Source: an uncultured Burkholderiales bacterium
GTDB lineage: Bacteria > Pseudomonadota > Gammaproteobacteria > Burkholderiales > Burkholderiaceae_C
DNA length: 5,587 nt
Direction: 5' to 3'
Assembly (NCBI GenBank): GCA_903887655.1
Contig: CAISQQ010000375.1
Location: 1 to 5,587, forward strand
Both the position numbers and the translations under genes were made by a program. This document shows positions 1 to 5,587 of the stretch, one piece after another. The notes below the pieces were generated by a model that was given only the letters and a program-made list of their open reading frames with translations, had not been told where the DNA came from and did no database searches. Each line of letters opens with the position of its first letter. Position 1 is the first letter of the stretch.

Positions 1-2
1 CC

Positions 3-1034
3 GATCGGCTCACGCCAGTGTTTCCGAGTATTACTTTCCCCAATCATTACTCACTGGTCACGGGGCTCTACCCAGATCACAATGGGGTGGTGAACAACAC
101 CATGGTTGACCCCCAAATTCCTGGTCAAGAATTCAATTTATCCAATCGTGCCGCCATCGAAAATCCGCTGTGGTGGGAGGAGGCCACACCCATTTGGGAG
201 ACCGTGGTGCGTTCAGGCAAGATTGCATCCACGCTTTTTTGGCCGGGATCGGAAGCAAAAATACACGGCATTCAGCCCAACGACTGGAAGACTTACGACA
301 ACAACATGACTCCCGCACAGCGGGTTAAAACCTTGCTGTCTTGGCTCAACCGTGAAGACAGCCAGAGGGCGGATTTTGCCACCCTTTATTTCTCGCAAGT
401 TGACTCCAAGGGGCATGGGTTTGGGCCTGACAGTGCCGAGGTGAATGCGGCCTTGAGCGACGTGGATCAGGCCATGGGGGATTTACTGGATGGTCTCGCG
501 CAACTGCACTTGAAAGACTCCACCACCTTGGTGATCGTGTCAGACCACGGCATGATGACCGTGCCATCGAATCATGGGTTGGACCTCACTGCGGCACTCA
601 AGCCCCATGCGTCAGCCAAATTATTGTGGTCTGGCCCCTTGGCCGCCATTGAGGTCAATTCAGAGGAAGAAAAAGCCCTCTTGAAAGATCTCGCCCGCCA
701 AGACCACCTTCAGTGTTGGCCCAAGGGTGAAATGCCAGAGCGTTTTCACTTTGGACACCATCGCCGCGTTCCCAGTGTCCTTTGTTTGTCCGAGCCGGGT
801 TGGAGTGTTGACGGCAACTACAAGGGCTACAAGAGCGTGGGTCAGCACGGTTTTGACAATTCAATCAGTGAAATGCAAGGACTCTTCATTGTTGCAGGTC
901 CTGGCATCAAGGTCCAAAATATCCCTCAGGCCCAAAGCATCGATGTCTACAATCTGCTCATGCACCTCAACCACTTGCAAGCCAAGCCCAACGATGGAGC
1001 CGATGGTTTGTTTGATCTCTTGAGATTGAATTGA
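3..1034 (+). CDS. Nucleotide pyrophosphatase/phosphodiesterase (alkaline phosphodiesterase I family), 5' end missing
   Basis: The frame is open from the left edge, so the gene starts outside the window; a GTG at 18 is an internal Val, because the codons before it (LTPV) already fit the family. Seen: the nucleophile motif ITFPNHY with Thr at 33-35, followed by VTGLYP and VVNNTM, whose second Asn fits the family's substrate-binding Asn; then metal-ligand motifs VDSKGHGFGP (403-432), VSDHGM (537-554) and GQHGFDN (840-860). Counting from that GTG, the ligands are D129, H133, D176, H177 and H277. Known: this alkaline-phosphatase-superfamily fold uses two zinc ions and a Thr nucleophile to split phosphodiester or pyrophosphate bonds in nucleotides and related substrates. 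The first metal-binding Asp and any signal peptide lie off the left edge. The C-terminus ends normally, with no extra nuclease-like domain as in animal ENPPs. Bacterial members are usually exported, so a periplasmic location is likely but not visible here. The true substrate is unknown. Confidence 0.93.
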   Translation, partial: DRLTPVFPSITFPNHYSLVTGLYPDHNGVVNNTMVDPQIPGQEFNLSNRAAIENPLWWEEATPIWETVVRSGKIASTLFWPGSEAKIHGIQPNDWKTYDNNMTPAQRVKTLLSWLNREDSQRADFATLYFSQVDSKGHGFGPDSAEVNAALSDVDQAMGDLLDGLAQLHLKDSTTLVIVSDHGMMTVPSNHGLDLTAALKPHASAKLLWSGPLAAIEVNSEEEKALLKDLARQDHLQCWPKGEMPERFHFGHHRRVPSVLCLSEPGWSVDGNYKGYKSVGQHGFDNSISEMQGLFIVAGPGIKVQNIPQAQSIDVYNLLMHLNHLQAKPNDGADGLFDLLRLN

Positions 1035-1062
1035 GATCCATTGAGCGAGAAGGCTTACACCG

Positions 1063-1092
1063 TTGACGCTGGAGGGCCATTGGGTGCAAAAT
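1063..1092 (+). promoter_or_regulatory. Candidate sigma-70 promoter for the KTSC-family gene
   Basis: TTGACG (1063-1068) matches five of six bases of the -35 consensus, and CAAAAT (1087-1092) matches four of six of the -10 consensus, with an 18-base spacer. Transcription would begin near 1099, about 78 bases before the ATG at 1177. It is the best promoter-like pair in the 142-base gap after the phosphodiesterase. It is judged by eye only; cotranscription from upstream is an alternative. Confidence 0.33.
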
Positions 1093-1162
1093 GCATCAGG
1101 ATTCCCATGCCCTGGGATTGCGCTGGGGTGGCCATCCAAGGTGGACGCAAGAATTCAAACAT

Positions 1163-1168
1163 GGAGGT
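1163..1168 (+). promoter_or_regulatory. Ribosome binding site of the KTSC-family gene
   Basis: GGAGGT lies eight bases before the ATG at 1177. This is a near-perfect Shine-Dalgarno sequence at ideal spacing and fixes the start codon. It is the clearest ribosome binding site in the window; the genes starting at 2649, 2918 and 5477 have none comparable. Confidence 0.8.
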
Positions 1169-1176
1169 GGTGACAA

Positions 1177-1521
1177 ATGGTGAAATGGTTTGCGAATCGC
1201 TGTCTTTGGCCGCTGGCTAGGGCTTTGCCGCTCTGTGTGTATTTGGCCCTTGGCTCAAGTTTCGCCGGGGCTGAAACTGTCCCCGTCTTGGGACGCGGTC
1301 AGGTGGATTTGACGGACTATGAGTGCAAGGCCATCAGTAGTCCGATCATCAAACAAGTGTGTTACGAGAAACAGCGCAGCCTCATGTTGGTCAAGGTCGA
1401 TAAGAAGTGGTACCAATACTGCGCGGTTGAGCCCGAGATTTATGACGGTTTCATAGAGTCCAACAATGCAGCGCGTTATTACACCAAGAAAGTCAAAGAC
1501 ACGCTTGACTGTTTTCACTAG
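1177..1521 (+). CDS. Small secreted KTSC domain-containing protein
   Basis: The 114-residue protein begins with a signal peptide: basic residues (K3, R8), a hydrophobic core at about 17-29, and a likely signal peptidase I site after A30-G31-A32. The mature part of about 82 residues has four cysteines (C50, C62, C82, C112), enough for two disulfides in the periplasm. The order is GRGQVDL, a YEC motif, a VCY motif, then a short beta segment (LMLVKVDKKWYQYC) and the tail IYDGFIESNNAARYYTKKVK. That tail resembles the KTSC domain (named after the lysyl-tRNA synthetase C-terminus), in which a YxxF/L segment is followed by xARYYxxxVK-like residues. Small exported proteins with this Cys pattern occur in Proteobacteria without known function. 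C20 follows a Leu, so it does not make a lipobox. The gene converges with the dehydrogenase on the other strand, leaving nine bases between stop codons. Family assignment is from memory of the pattern; the function is unknown. Confidence 0.82.
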   Translation: MVKWFANRCLWPLARALPLCVYLALGSSFAGAETVPVLGRGQVDLTDYECKAISSPIIKQVCYEKQRSLMLVKVDKKWYQYCAVEPEIYDGFIESNNAARYYTKKVKDTLDCFH

Positions 1522-1524
1522 TCA

Positions 1525-1547
1525 ATTGGATCAATCGGTGATCAAAT
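1525..1547. terminator. Weak inverted repeat between convergent genes
   Basis: GATCA (1529-1533) and TGATC (1539-1543) pair around a five-base loop. After one mismatch, ATT (1525-1527) pairs with AAT (1545-1547). The repeat spans the dehydrogenase stop codon (1531-1533) and begins just after the KTSC gene's TAG. There is no T-run on either strand, so it is at best a weak or Rho-assisted bidirectional terminator. Confidence 0.22.
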
Positions 1548-2649
1548 GACTGGGTGCTTGCCCTTTGAGAAAACGACGACAGTTCTCAAAGACTTCGCTG
1601 AGTTCATGAAGGACTTCACCTCTCTCGCCGCCTGCATAGTGTGGGGTCATGATCACATTGGGCAGTGACATCAAGGGGTGATGGGCTTCACGAGGTTCGC
1701 GCCAGTGCACATCCAAACCAGCACCTGCAATGCGTTTGTCTTTGAGGGATTGATACAGTGCCGTTTCATCCATCAATTTGCCTCTCGCTGTGTTGATAAA
1801 AAAGGCAGTGCTTTTCATTTTATTGAAACTATCAGCGTTGATCATTCCCTCATTGGCGGGTAAATTGGCGGCATTGAGCGATACAAAATCTGAGGCTCCC
1901 AGTAAGGCATCGAGTGGTGCATAGCTCGTCCCGAGTTCGAGCTCACGCTCCGCGCTTAAGCGGTGGCGGTTGCAGTAAAGCACCTTCATGCCAAACGCGA
2001 GTGCCATTTTGCAAAGCAAAGCACCCACTTCACCCATGCCAATGATTCCCAAGGTTTTGCCATAAAGACCCGACAAGGAATCCAAGGCCACCCAGTTGTA
2101 GGCGACGTCGTTGGTGGGCGTGACTTTGCTTTTGTCCCACTGCGCTTCGCGCACAGCACGGTCGCCGTCTTGAAGTCTTTTTGAGAGTGCCAACATGAAC
2201 ATCACGGTGTGCTCTGCGGTGTATTGAATGCTTCGGCGGGGAAGACAAGAAATTTGGATGCCGCGGGCCTTGGCCGCTTGAATATCAATCCCATCTTTTC
2301 GCTCGCCCAAGCGCTGAATGAATTTTAAGTTGGGGTGCTGCGCCAAAAGTTCTGCATCCACCACCCCTCGGCGAAACACGATGATTTCAGCCGGGTGTTG
2401 GGCCTTGGGATGCAATGCCGATGATTCGGGGATTTTCTCAAGGGGTGTCTCCAAGGGGTAAAGTTCCACCCCGTCGCTTGCGTGCAGGCCTTGCGCGAGA
2501 TCATAGACTGATTGCGGCTGCACGCTCAGGGGTGAGAAAAACGCTTGCACCCAATCTGCACTCACTTGGGCTTCGCCGCTCAAGGCAAAACGGGAGAGAC
2601 GCATCACGTGGTCATCGTCCAAAAAAAGAATGTGTTGGATCTCACTCAT
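1531..2649 (-). CDS. D-2-hydroxyacid dehydrogenase family protein (NAD(P)-dependent)
   Basis: The 372-residue cytoplasmic protein has the D-2-hydroxyacid dehydrogenase layout: a split substrate domain (about 1-140 and 340-372) around a Rossmann domain. Seen: the dinucleotide motif G204-M-G206-E-V-G209; catalytic Arg in NTARG (R289), Glu in REP (E318) and His in TPHYAG (H337). Their spacings of 29 and 19 residues are normal for the family. Known: members reversibly reduce 2-oxo acids to D-2-hydroxy acids, including glycerate, hydroxypyruvate and phosphoglycerate types. The second Rossmann strand ends YCNRHR rather than with the Asp typical of NAD-specific enzymes, which hints at NADPH use (inference). 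There is no ACT domain, so this is not a full-length SerA of the regulated type. An in-frame TGA lies 18 bases before the ATG, so the start cannot move upstream; no good ribosome binding site precedes it. The substrate is not predictable from sequence alone. Confidence 0.92.
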   Translation of the reverse strand: MSEIQHILFLDDDHVMRLSRFALSGEAQVSADWVQAFFSPLSVQPQSVYDLAQGLHASDGVELYPLETPLEKIPESSALHPKAQHPAEIIVFRRGVVDAELLAQHPNLKFIQRLGERKDGIDIQAAKARGIQISCLPRRSIQYTAEHTVMFMLALSKRLQDGDRAVREAQWDKSKVTPTNDVAYNWVALDSLSGLYGKTLGIIGMGEVGALLCKMALAFGMKVLYCNRHRLSAERELELGTSYAPLDALLGASDFVSLNAANLPANEGMINADSFNKMKSTAFFINTARGKLMDETALYQSLKDKRIAGAGLDVHWREPREAHHPLMSLPNVIMTPHYAGGERGEVLHELSEVFENCRRFLKGQAPSHLITD

Positions 2650-2917
2650 GGGGGGAGCGGTCTTTCATGTGGGTGTCGAAGTCGCTGCGTCAGCTCGACC
2701 GGTATTGCCGAGTTTTTGGTCATGTATCGGTGTCAAGATTGTAGTTCTTTTGTGGTATTTAAAAAACAGTCAAGCCAGCCCCCAGATCGATTAAAGCACT
2801 GGGCGCACAAAACTTCCCCGACAATACACGGGTCGAGCTCGCCATGGTGCTCGATCAAAAGTTAAGCCACCCCCCACGCCTGATGCAACGCTCCAAGTCC
2901 ACATCCCCACTCTGTCC
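2650..2917. other. Divergent intergenic region between dehydrogenase and kinase genes
   Basis: These 268 bases separate two divergent starts and should hold both promoters. On the minus strand TACAAT (2738-2743) could be a -10 box, but no good -35 lies 16-18 bases upstream. On the plus strand I see no convincing pair. The word TCGA occurs five times (2676, 2695, 2787, 2833, 2851), against about one expected by chance, and AGCTCGACC at 2692-2700 is the exact reverse complement of GGTCGAGCT at 2831-2839. These could be regulator sites, though no known operator is recognised. Confidence 0.35.
2831..2856. repeat. Hairpin/inverted repeat upstream of the hybrid kinase
   Basis: GGTCGAGC (2831-2838) pairs with GCTCGATC (2849-2856): six contiguous Watson-Crick pairs, a G-T wobble and a closing G-C, around a ten-base loop that contains CCATGG. 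It lies about 60 bases before the kinase ATG. No T-run follows on either strand, so a terminator is unlikely; an operator or a 5'-leader structure are possible roles. Confidence 0.4.
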
Positions 2918-4555
2918 ATGACGCGCACTCCTAGCTCTACAGACCCGACAAGTACTTCGGCAGAGCCCACTGCCAGCCCGCAAGAAGGGGTCAAAGAGCT
3001 TTTTCTGGCCAACTTGAGTCATGAGCTCAAGACCTCTTTGAGCGGGATCTTGGGCGCAGGTGAGTTGCTGCAAGCCACGGCACTCAGTCCTGAGCAATCG
3101 AGGCTCTTGGGCTTGATGCAAGGTGCGGGTGTGCATTTGATGCAACTGCTCGACGATGTTCTTGATCACTCGAGACTCCATGCCCAACAGTTCCCGCTAA
3201 GAACCGGTATTCATGAGGCGGTGGCTTTGATGGAGAAAAGCATCCAGTGGTTTGATCCTTTGGCCAAGGCCAAGGGATTGGCACTCTATGTGTGGATGGA
3301 TGTGCCAGAGCCTTGTAGCTTGGAGGTGGATGCGCTGAGATTGACCCAGATTTTTTCCAACTTGCTCTCCAATGCGATCAAGTTCACCACAACAGGACAT
3401 GTCTTGGTGCATGCTCAAGTGCGTCGACACACCGAGCTGCGCCCCAACCCTGTGTCCCATGCCGGCTCCCAAGACCTCGAGGATCAACTGGTGGTGAAAT
3501 TCATCGACACCGGCTCGGGCATTGCCAAAGCGCATTGGCCCTTGCTGTTTGTGCCCTTTAGTCAAGTCGGTGACTCTCGCATCAAGGGTGGCTTGGGGAC
3601 GGGTCTGGGACTGTCCATCGCTCACCAACTCACAACTTTGATGGGTGGGCATTTGAAAGTGAGCTCCGTGGTGGGCGAGGGCAGTGAGTTTGAGCTGAGT
3701 TTGCCGCTTCGCTGCCCGCCGCTTGAAGATCATCAAGAACGAAGCGATGGCGCTGACAGCGCCCAAGTCGCTTCAACACCACCTTCTCGAATCGACTCTC
3801 AAGAGGGCATGAGTTTGGGCCTGTGGTTTGAGGATCCGTTCTTACAAAAAGCGATTGAGTTTCAGCTCAATGCCTTGAACTTACCCTGGGTGGTGTTGGA
3901 TCCCCAGGCCATCAACAGCCAGGCTTTGAGCGGCATGGTGACCGATGTGCAGGGCATGCTGGACTGGGTGCCCAACCCAGCGCAGACCCAGCCCATCATT
4001 TTGGTCATGAAAGAGCGTTGGAGCCATCTCGCGTCTCCACTCGAGGAGCAACGCACGGTATTGATGGCGCCATTTAGCCGAGAGGAATTAAAGTCGGCCT
4101 TGCGTCAAATTGGCAGACTGGGCAATATGGCCGCCTCGCCGCTCAACTCTGAGCGTGGTCATCACGAGCTCAAGGGTTTGAATGTCCTCGTGGTGGAAGA
4201 CAATTCCACACTTTTGTTGGTCTATCAGACCTTGCTCGAGTCCATGGGTTGTGTGTGTCAATTGGCCCAAGATGGTGAGCACGCCTTGAGCATGGTAATG
4301 AGCTCACCCGAGATTGATTTGGTCATCATGGATTGTCACTTGCCCACCCTGGACGGATTTGAAGCAACACGAGCGATCAGGCAGTGGGAGCGCCAGCAAG
4401 GCCCGGGGAAAAGGCTGCCCATCATTGCACTGACCGCTGGCGATGCACCGCAAGAGCAAGCCAAGAGTCTGGAGTGCGGTATGGATGACTTTTGCGCCAA
4501 ACCGGTGAGTCGAGCACAGTTGTTGGCGGCCATTCAAAATAACAGCAGGTTTTAA
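2918..4555 (+). CDS. Sensorless hybrid histidine kinase with degenerate and intact receiver domains
   Basis: The 545-residue soluble protein has these parts: a 24-residue Ser/Thr/Pro-rich N-terminus; a HisKA dimerisation domain (about 25-90) with phosphoacceptor H35 in LSHELKTSLSGILG; a HATPase domain (about 137-265) with N box QIFSNLLSNAIKFT, G1 box DTGSGIA (197-203), F box FVPFSQ and G2 box GLGTGLGLSI; a degenerate receiver (about 298-400); and an intact receiver (about 421-541) with acidic pair E427/D428, phosphoacceptor D472, T506 and K528. No membrane, PAS or HAMP segment is present, so input must come from a partner or through the N-terminus. In the H box the usual Pro after Thr is Ser (TS for TP). 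The frame is open back to a TAA at 2792, but it has no ATG, GTG or TTG before 2918, and no Shine-Dalgarno sequence precedes that ATG. There is no Hpt domain, so phosphate would pass to a separate partner. No cognate regulator gene is adjacent. Confidence 0.92.
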   Translation: MTRTPSSTDPTSTSAEPTASPQEGVKELFLANLSHELKTSLSGILGAGELLQATALSPEQSRLLGLMQGAGVHLMQLLDDVLDHSRLHAQQFPLRTGIHEAVALMEKSIQWFDPLAKAKGLALYVWMDVPEPCSLEVDALRLTQIFSNLLSNAIKFTTTGHVLVHAQVRRHTELRPNPVSHAGSQDLEDQLVVKFIDTGSGIAKAHWPLLFVPFSQVGDSRIKGGLGTGLGLSIAHQLTTLMGGHLKVSSVVGEGSEFELSLPLRCPPLEDHQERSDGADSAQVASTPPSRIDSQEGMSLGLWFEDPFLQKAIEFQLNALNLPWVVLDPQAINSQALSGMVTDVQGMLDWVPNPAQTQPIILVMKERWSHLASPLEEQRTVLMAPFSREELKSALRQIGRLGNMAASPLNSERGHHELKGLNVLVVEDNSTLLLVYQTLLESMGCVCQLAQDGEHALSMVMSSPEIDLVIMDCHLPTLDGFEATRAIRQWERQQGPGKRLPIIALTAGDAPQEQAKSLECGMDDFCAKPVSRAQLLAAIQNNSRF

Positions 4556-4610
4556 GCACCAGCCCTTCGCGTGCAAACTGCCTGCACCCATACAAGCACC
4601 AACAAGTAAA

Positions 4611-4628
4611 GAGTTGGCAAAACAACTC
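4611..4628. repeat. Alternative hairpin overlapping the terminator
   Basis: GAGTTG (4611-4616) pairs perfectly with CAACTC (4623-4628) around a six-base loop. Its right arm is also the left arm of the larger hairpin at 4622-4647, so the two structures cannot form together. Whether this has any function or is a by-product of terminator sequence is not decidable here. Confidence 0.45.
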
Positions 4629-4647
4629 CCCCTCATGCGGGAGTTGT
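4622..4647 (-). terminator. Rho-independent-type terminator between convergent kinase and dioxygenase genes
   Basis: ACAACTCCC (4622-4630) and GGGAGTTGT (4639-4647) form a perfect nine-pair stem with an eight-base loop. Read on the minus strand it starts five bases after the dioxygenase TAA and runs into TTTTGCC, a short T-run. On the plus strand it lies 66 bases after the kinase TAA and is followed by GGTCTTTAA, a poorer T-run. It most likely ends the dioxygenase transcript and may also stop kinase transcripts. Confidence 0.68.
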
Positions 4648-4652
4648 GGTCT

Positions 4653-5477
4653 TTAACGTGTCATCACAAAATCATAGTCCAGGGTGTAGAATTCGCTATC
4701 CATTTTTTTGCCATCTGGTGCAATGCCCGCATCGTGGTGAACGAAGTCAGCGATGAGTGAGGGTCGCACCCCAAACACCGCATCGCTATTGAGGTGCTCA
4801 CTGTTCTTGTCAAAAATATGCGTCACCAAGGTGCGGTGCCCCGGTGCTTGGAGTCTGAAGTGCAAGTGTGCGGGTCGCATGGTGCGGTTGGTCGTGGCTC
4901 GCAGCATGCGAATGGCCGTACCGTCTTGAGGAATGGGGTAATCCACTGGCAAGACCGACCAGAAATGGTAGCGTCCGTCGGCGTCGGTGGTGAGTTCGGC
5001 ACGCGCCCAAGCACCGTTTTTCTCCAAATCGTCTTGCACGTCATAAAGTCCGCGGTCGTCCGAATGCCAGACATCGATCACGGTGTGGGCAACGGGTTGG
5101 CCCTCCGTGTCACGGATGACGCCCTGGGCGTGCATGGGTGTGCCTGCCGCACCGCCACTGATGTCGCTGCCCATGGCAAATTTGGGTGCATTCTCCAATA
5201 AAAAAGGACCCACCAAGGTGGCCTCGGTGGCGTGGGCAGGTTTGGGGTAGTCTTGTGTGACCGTGAGCATGGACAGGCCCAATGCGTCCGAGAAAATCAT
5301 GAACTCACTGCGACCTGGCATGCACCATTTTCCCGACTCCTCCAGATACTGGATGGCAAAGTGCCATTCTTCAGAGGTGAGTTTGACCTCTTTGGCAAAG
5401 CTATGGATGTGTTTGATGAGCGACAGCATGATCTGTCTCAATCGTGGGTCTGGTGTTTTTTCGTAGCGCGCCAACAC
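4653..5477 (-). CDS. Intradiol ring-cleavage dioxygenase (catechol/hydroxyquinol 1,2-dioxygenase family)
   Basis: From the GTG at 5477 the protein has 274 residues. Residues about 8-75 form the helical dioxygenase N-terminal domain (DPRLRQIM, LTSEEW, FSDALGLSML). Then come a VGPFLL linker and the beta-sandwich catalytic domain. All four Fe(III) ligands are visible: Y145 (RGLYDVQ), Y180 (VDYPIP), and H204 and H206 (RPAHLHF), followed by APGHRTLVTHIF. Known: these enzymes split catechols between the two hydroxyls to give muconate-type products in the cytoplasm, feeding the beta-ketoadipate route. The N-terminal domain and tail (DAVFGVRPSL) look most like hydroxyquinol 1,2-dioxygenases; the exact substrate is unproven. 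No maleylacetate reductase, regulator or other pathway gene is in the window. The start is doubtful: family-like residues (VTQE) continue before the GTG, an in-frame TAA lies at 5508-5510, and AAGAGG abuts the GTG with no spacing. The gene may have a damaged 5' end, or a start I cannot identify. Confidence 0.9.
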   Translation of the reverse strand: MLARYEKTPDPRLRQIMLSLIKHIHSFAKEVKLTSEEWHFAIQYLEESGKWCMPGRSEFMIFSDALGLSMLTVTQDYPKPAHATEATLVGPFLLENAPKFAMGSDISGGAAGTPMHAQGVIRDTEGQPVAHTVIDVWHSDDRGLYDVQDDLEKNGAWARAELTTDADGRYHFWSVLPVDYPIPQDGTAIRMLRATTNRTMRPAHLHFRLQAPGHRTLVTHIFDKNSEHLNSDAVFGVRPSLIADFVHHDAGIAPDGKKMDSEFYTLDYDFVMTR

Positions 5478-5534
5478 CTCTTGGGTGACGTAAGGGTCGT
5501 GTCGGAATTAGAGGCGGTGCTATTGGCGAATCTG

Positions 5535-5572
5535 CATATCCGCTATCTTCCCATGAGGCTTGAGAGATTTTA
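5535..5572 (-). promoter_or_regulatory. Candidate -10 box, Shine-Dalgarno and ATG upstream of the dioxygenase
   Basis: On the minus strand TAAAAT (5567-5572) matches five of six bases of a -10 box; its -35 would lie at or beyond the window edge. Downstream, GGAAGA (5546-5551) sits eight bases before an ATG (5535-5537) that is in frame with the dioxygenase. That ATG opens only MQIRQ before a TAG (5520-5522), so it cannot start the full protein as the sequence stands. Confidence 0.3.
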
Positions 5573-5587
5573 CCACGGCACAGAACC

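Noticed and set aside
18..20. GTG as the true start of the phosphodiesterase
   Set aside because: The frame is open to the left edge, codons before it fit the family, and a start here would leave out the first metal-binding Asp and any signal peptide.
1103..1117. TCCCA/TGGGA hairpin as a terminator for the phosphodiesterase
   Set aside because: The stem has only five pairs and is followed by TTGCGC, without a T-run.
1219..1239. Lipoprotein signal at C20 of the KTSC-family protein
   Set aside because: The residues before it are L-P-L; Leu directly before the Cys does not fit a lipobox, and a good AGA cleavage site lies 12 residues on.
2724..2736. TTGACA on the minus strand as the -35 box of the dehydrogenase promoter
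   Set aside because: The hexamer matches consensus, but the bases 16-18 downstream (about ACTCGG) are nothing like a -10 box.
2545..2865. Plus-strand open frame reaching into the divergent region, as a possible lost sensor of the kinase
   Set aside because: It mostly mirrors the dehydrogenase coding strand, and its translation has no membrane, PAS or other sensor character.
3197..3766. Long minus-strand open frame (189 codons) inside the kinase gene
   Set aside because: It lies wholly opposite the clear HATPase domain, has no recognisable motif, and is expected as a shadow of a biased coding sequence.
4571..4587. GTGCA/TGCAC hairpin just after the kinase stop
   Set aside because: Five pairs with a seven-base loop and no T-run; common by chance.
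4794..5201. Plus-strand open frame (135 codons) opposite the dioxygenase
   Set aside because: It overlaps the conserved iron-ligand region of the dioxygenase and shows no domain of its own.

Overview
This is an ordinary-looking stretch of bacterial chromosome with moderate GC, dense genes and short gaps. The best guess at its source is a betaproteobacterium of the order Burkholderiales, possibly Comamonadaceae. That rests on general protein character: an intradiol dioxygenase of hydroxyquinol type, a 2-hydroxyacid dehydrogenase and a hybrid kinase. No rRNA or other marker confirms it. I see no tRNA, rRNA, insertion sequence, CRISPR array, phage gene or integrase.

Layout, left to right: (1) the 3' part of a nucleotide pyrophosphatase/phosphodiesterase gene (+), cut by the left edge just before its catalytic threonine; (2) a small secreted cysteine-containing protein of the KTSC family (+), with a good ribosome binding site; (3) a D-2-hydroxyacid dehydrogenase (-), convergent with gene 2 and only 9 bases from it; (4) a 268-base divergent intergenic region with inverted repeats but no clear promoter; (5) a hybrid sensor histidine kinase (+) with no sensor domain, one degenerate receiver and one intact receiver; (6) a convergent gap holding a strong 9-bp hairpin and an overlapping alternative hairpin; (7) an intradiol ring-cleavage dioxygenase (-) with all four iron ligands. 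The start of gene 7 is ambiguous: a well-placed ATG with a Shine-Dalgarno-like sequence is separated from the conserved region by two in-frame stop codons.

The five genes do not form one operon: strands alternate (+ + - + -), so most are probably transcribed singly. Themes are phosphate-ester hydrolysis outside the cytoplasm, 2-hydroxy/2-oxo acid redox chemistry, aromatic ring cleavage and phosphorelay signalling. Nothing in the sequence ties them into one pathway. I found no convincing new biological system. The items most worth a second look are the dioxygenase start, the sensorless hybrid kinase with its degenerate receiver, and the overlapping hairpins at 4611-4647.
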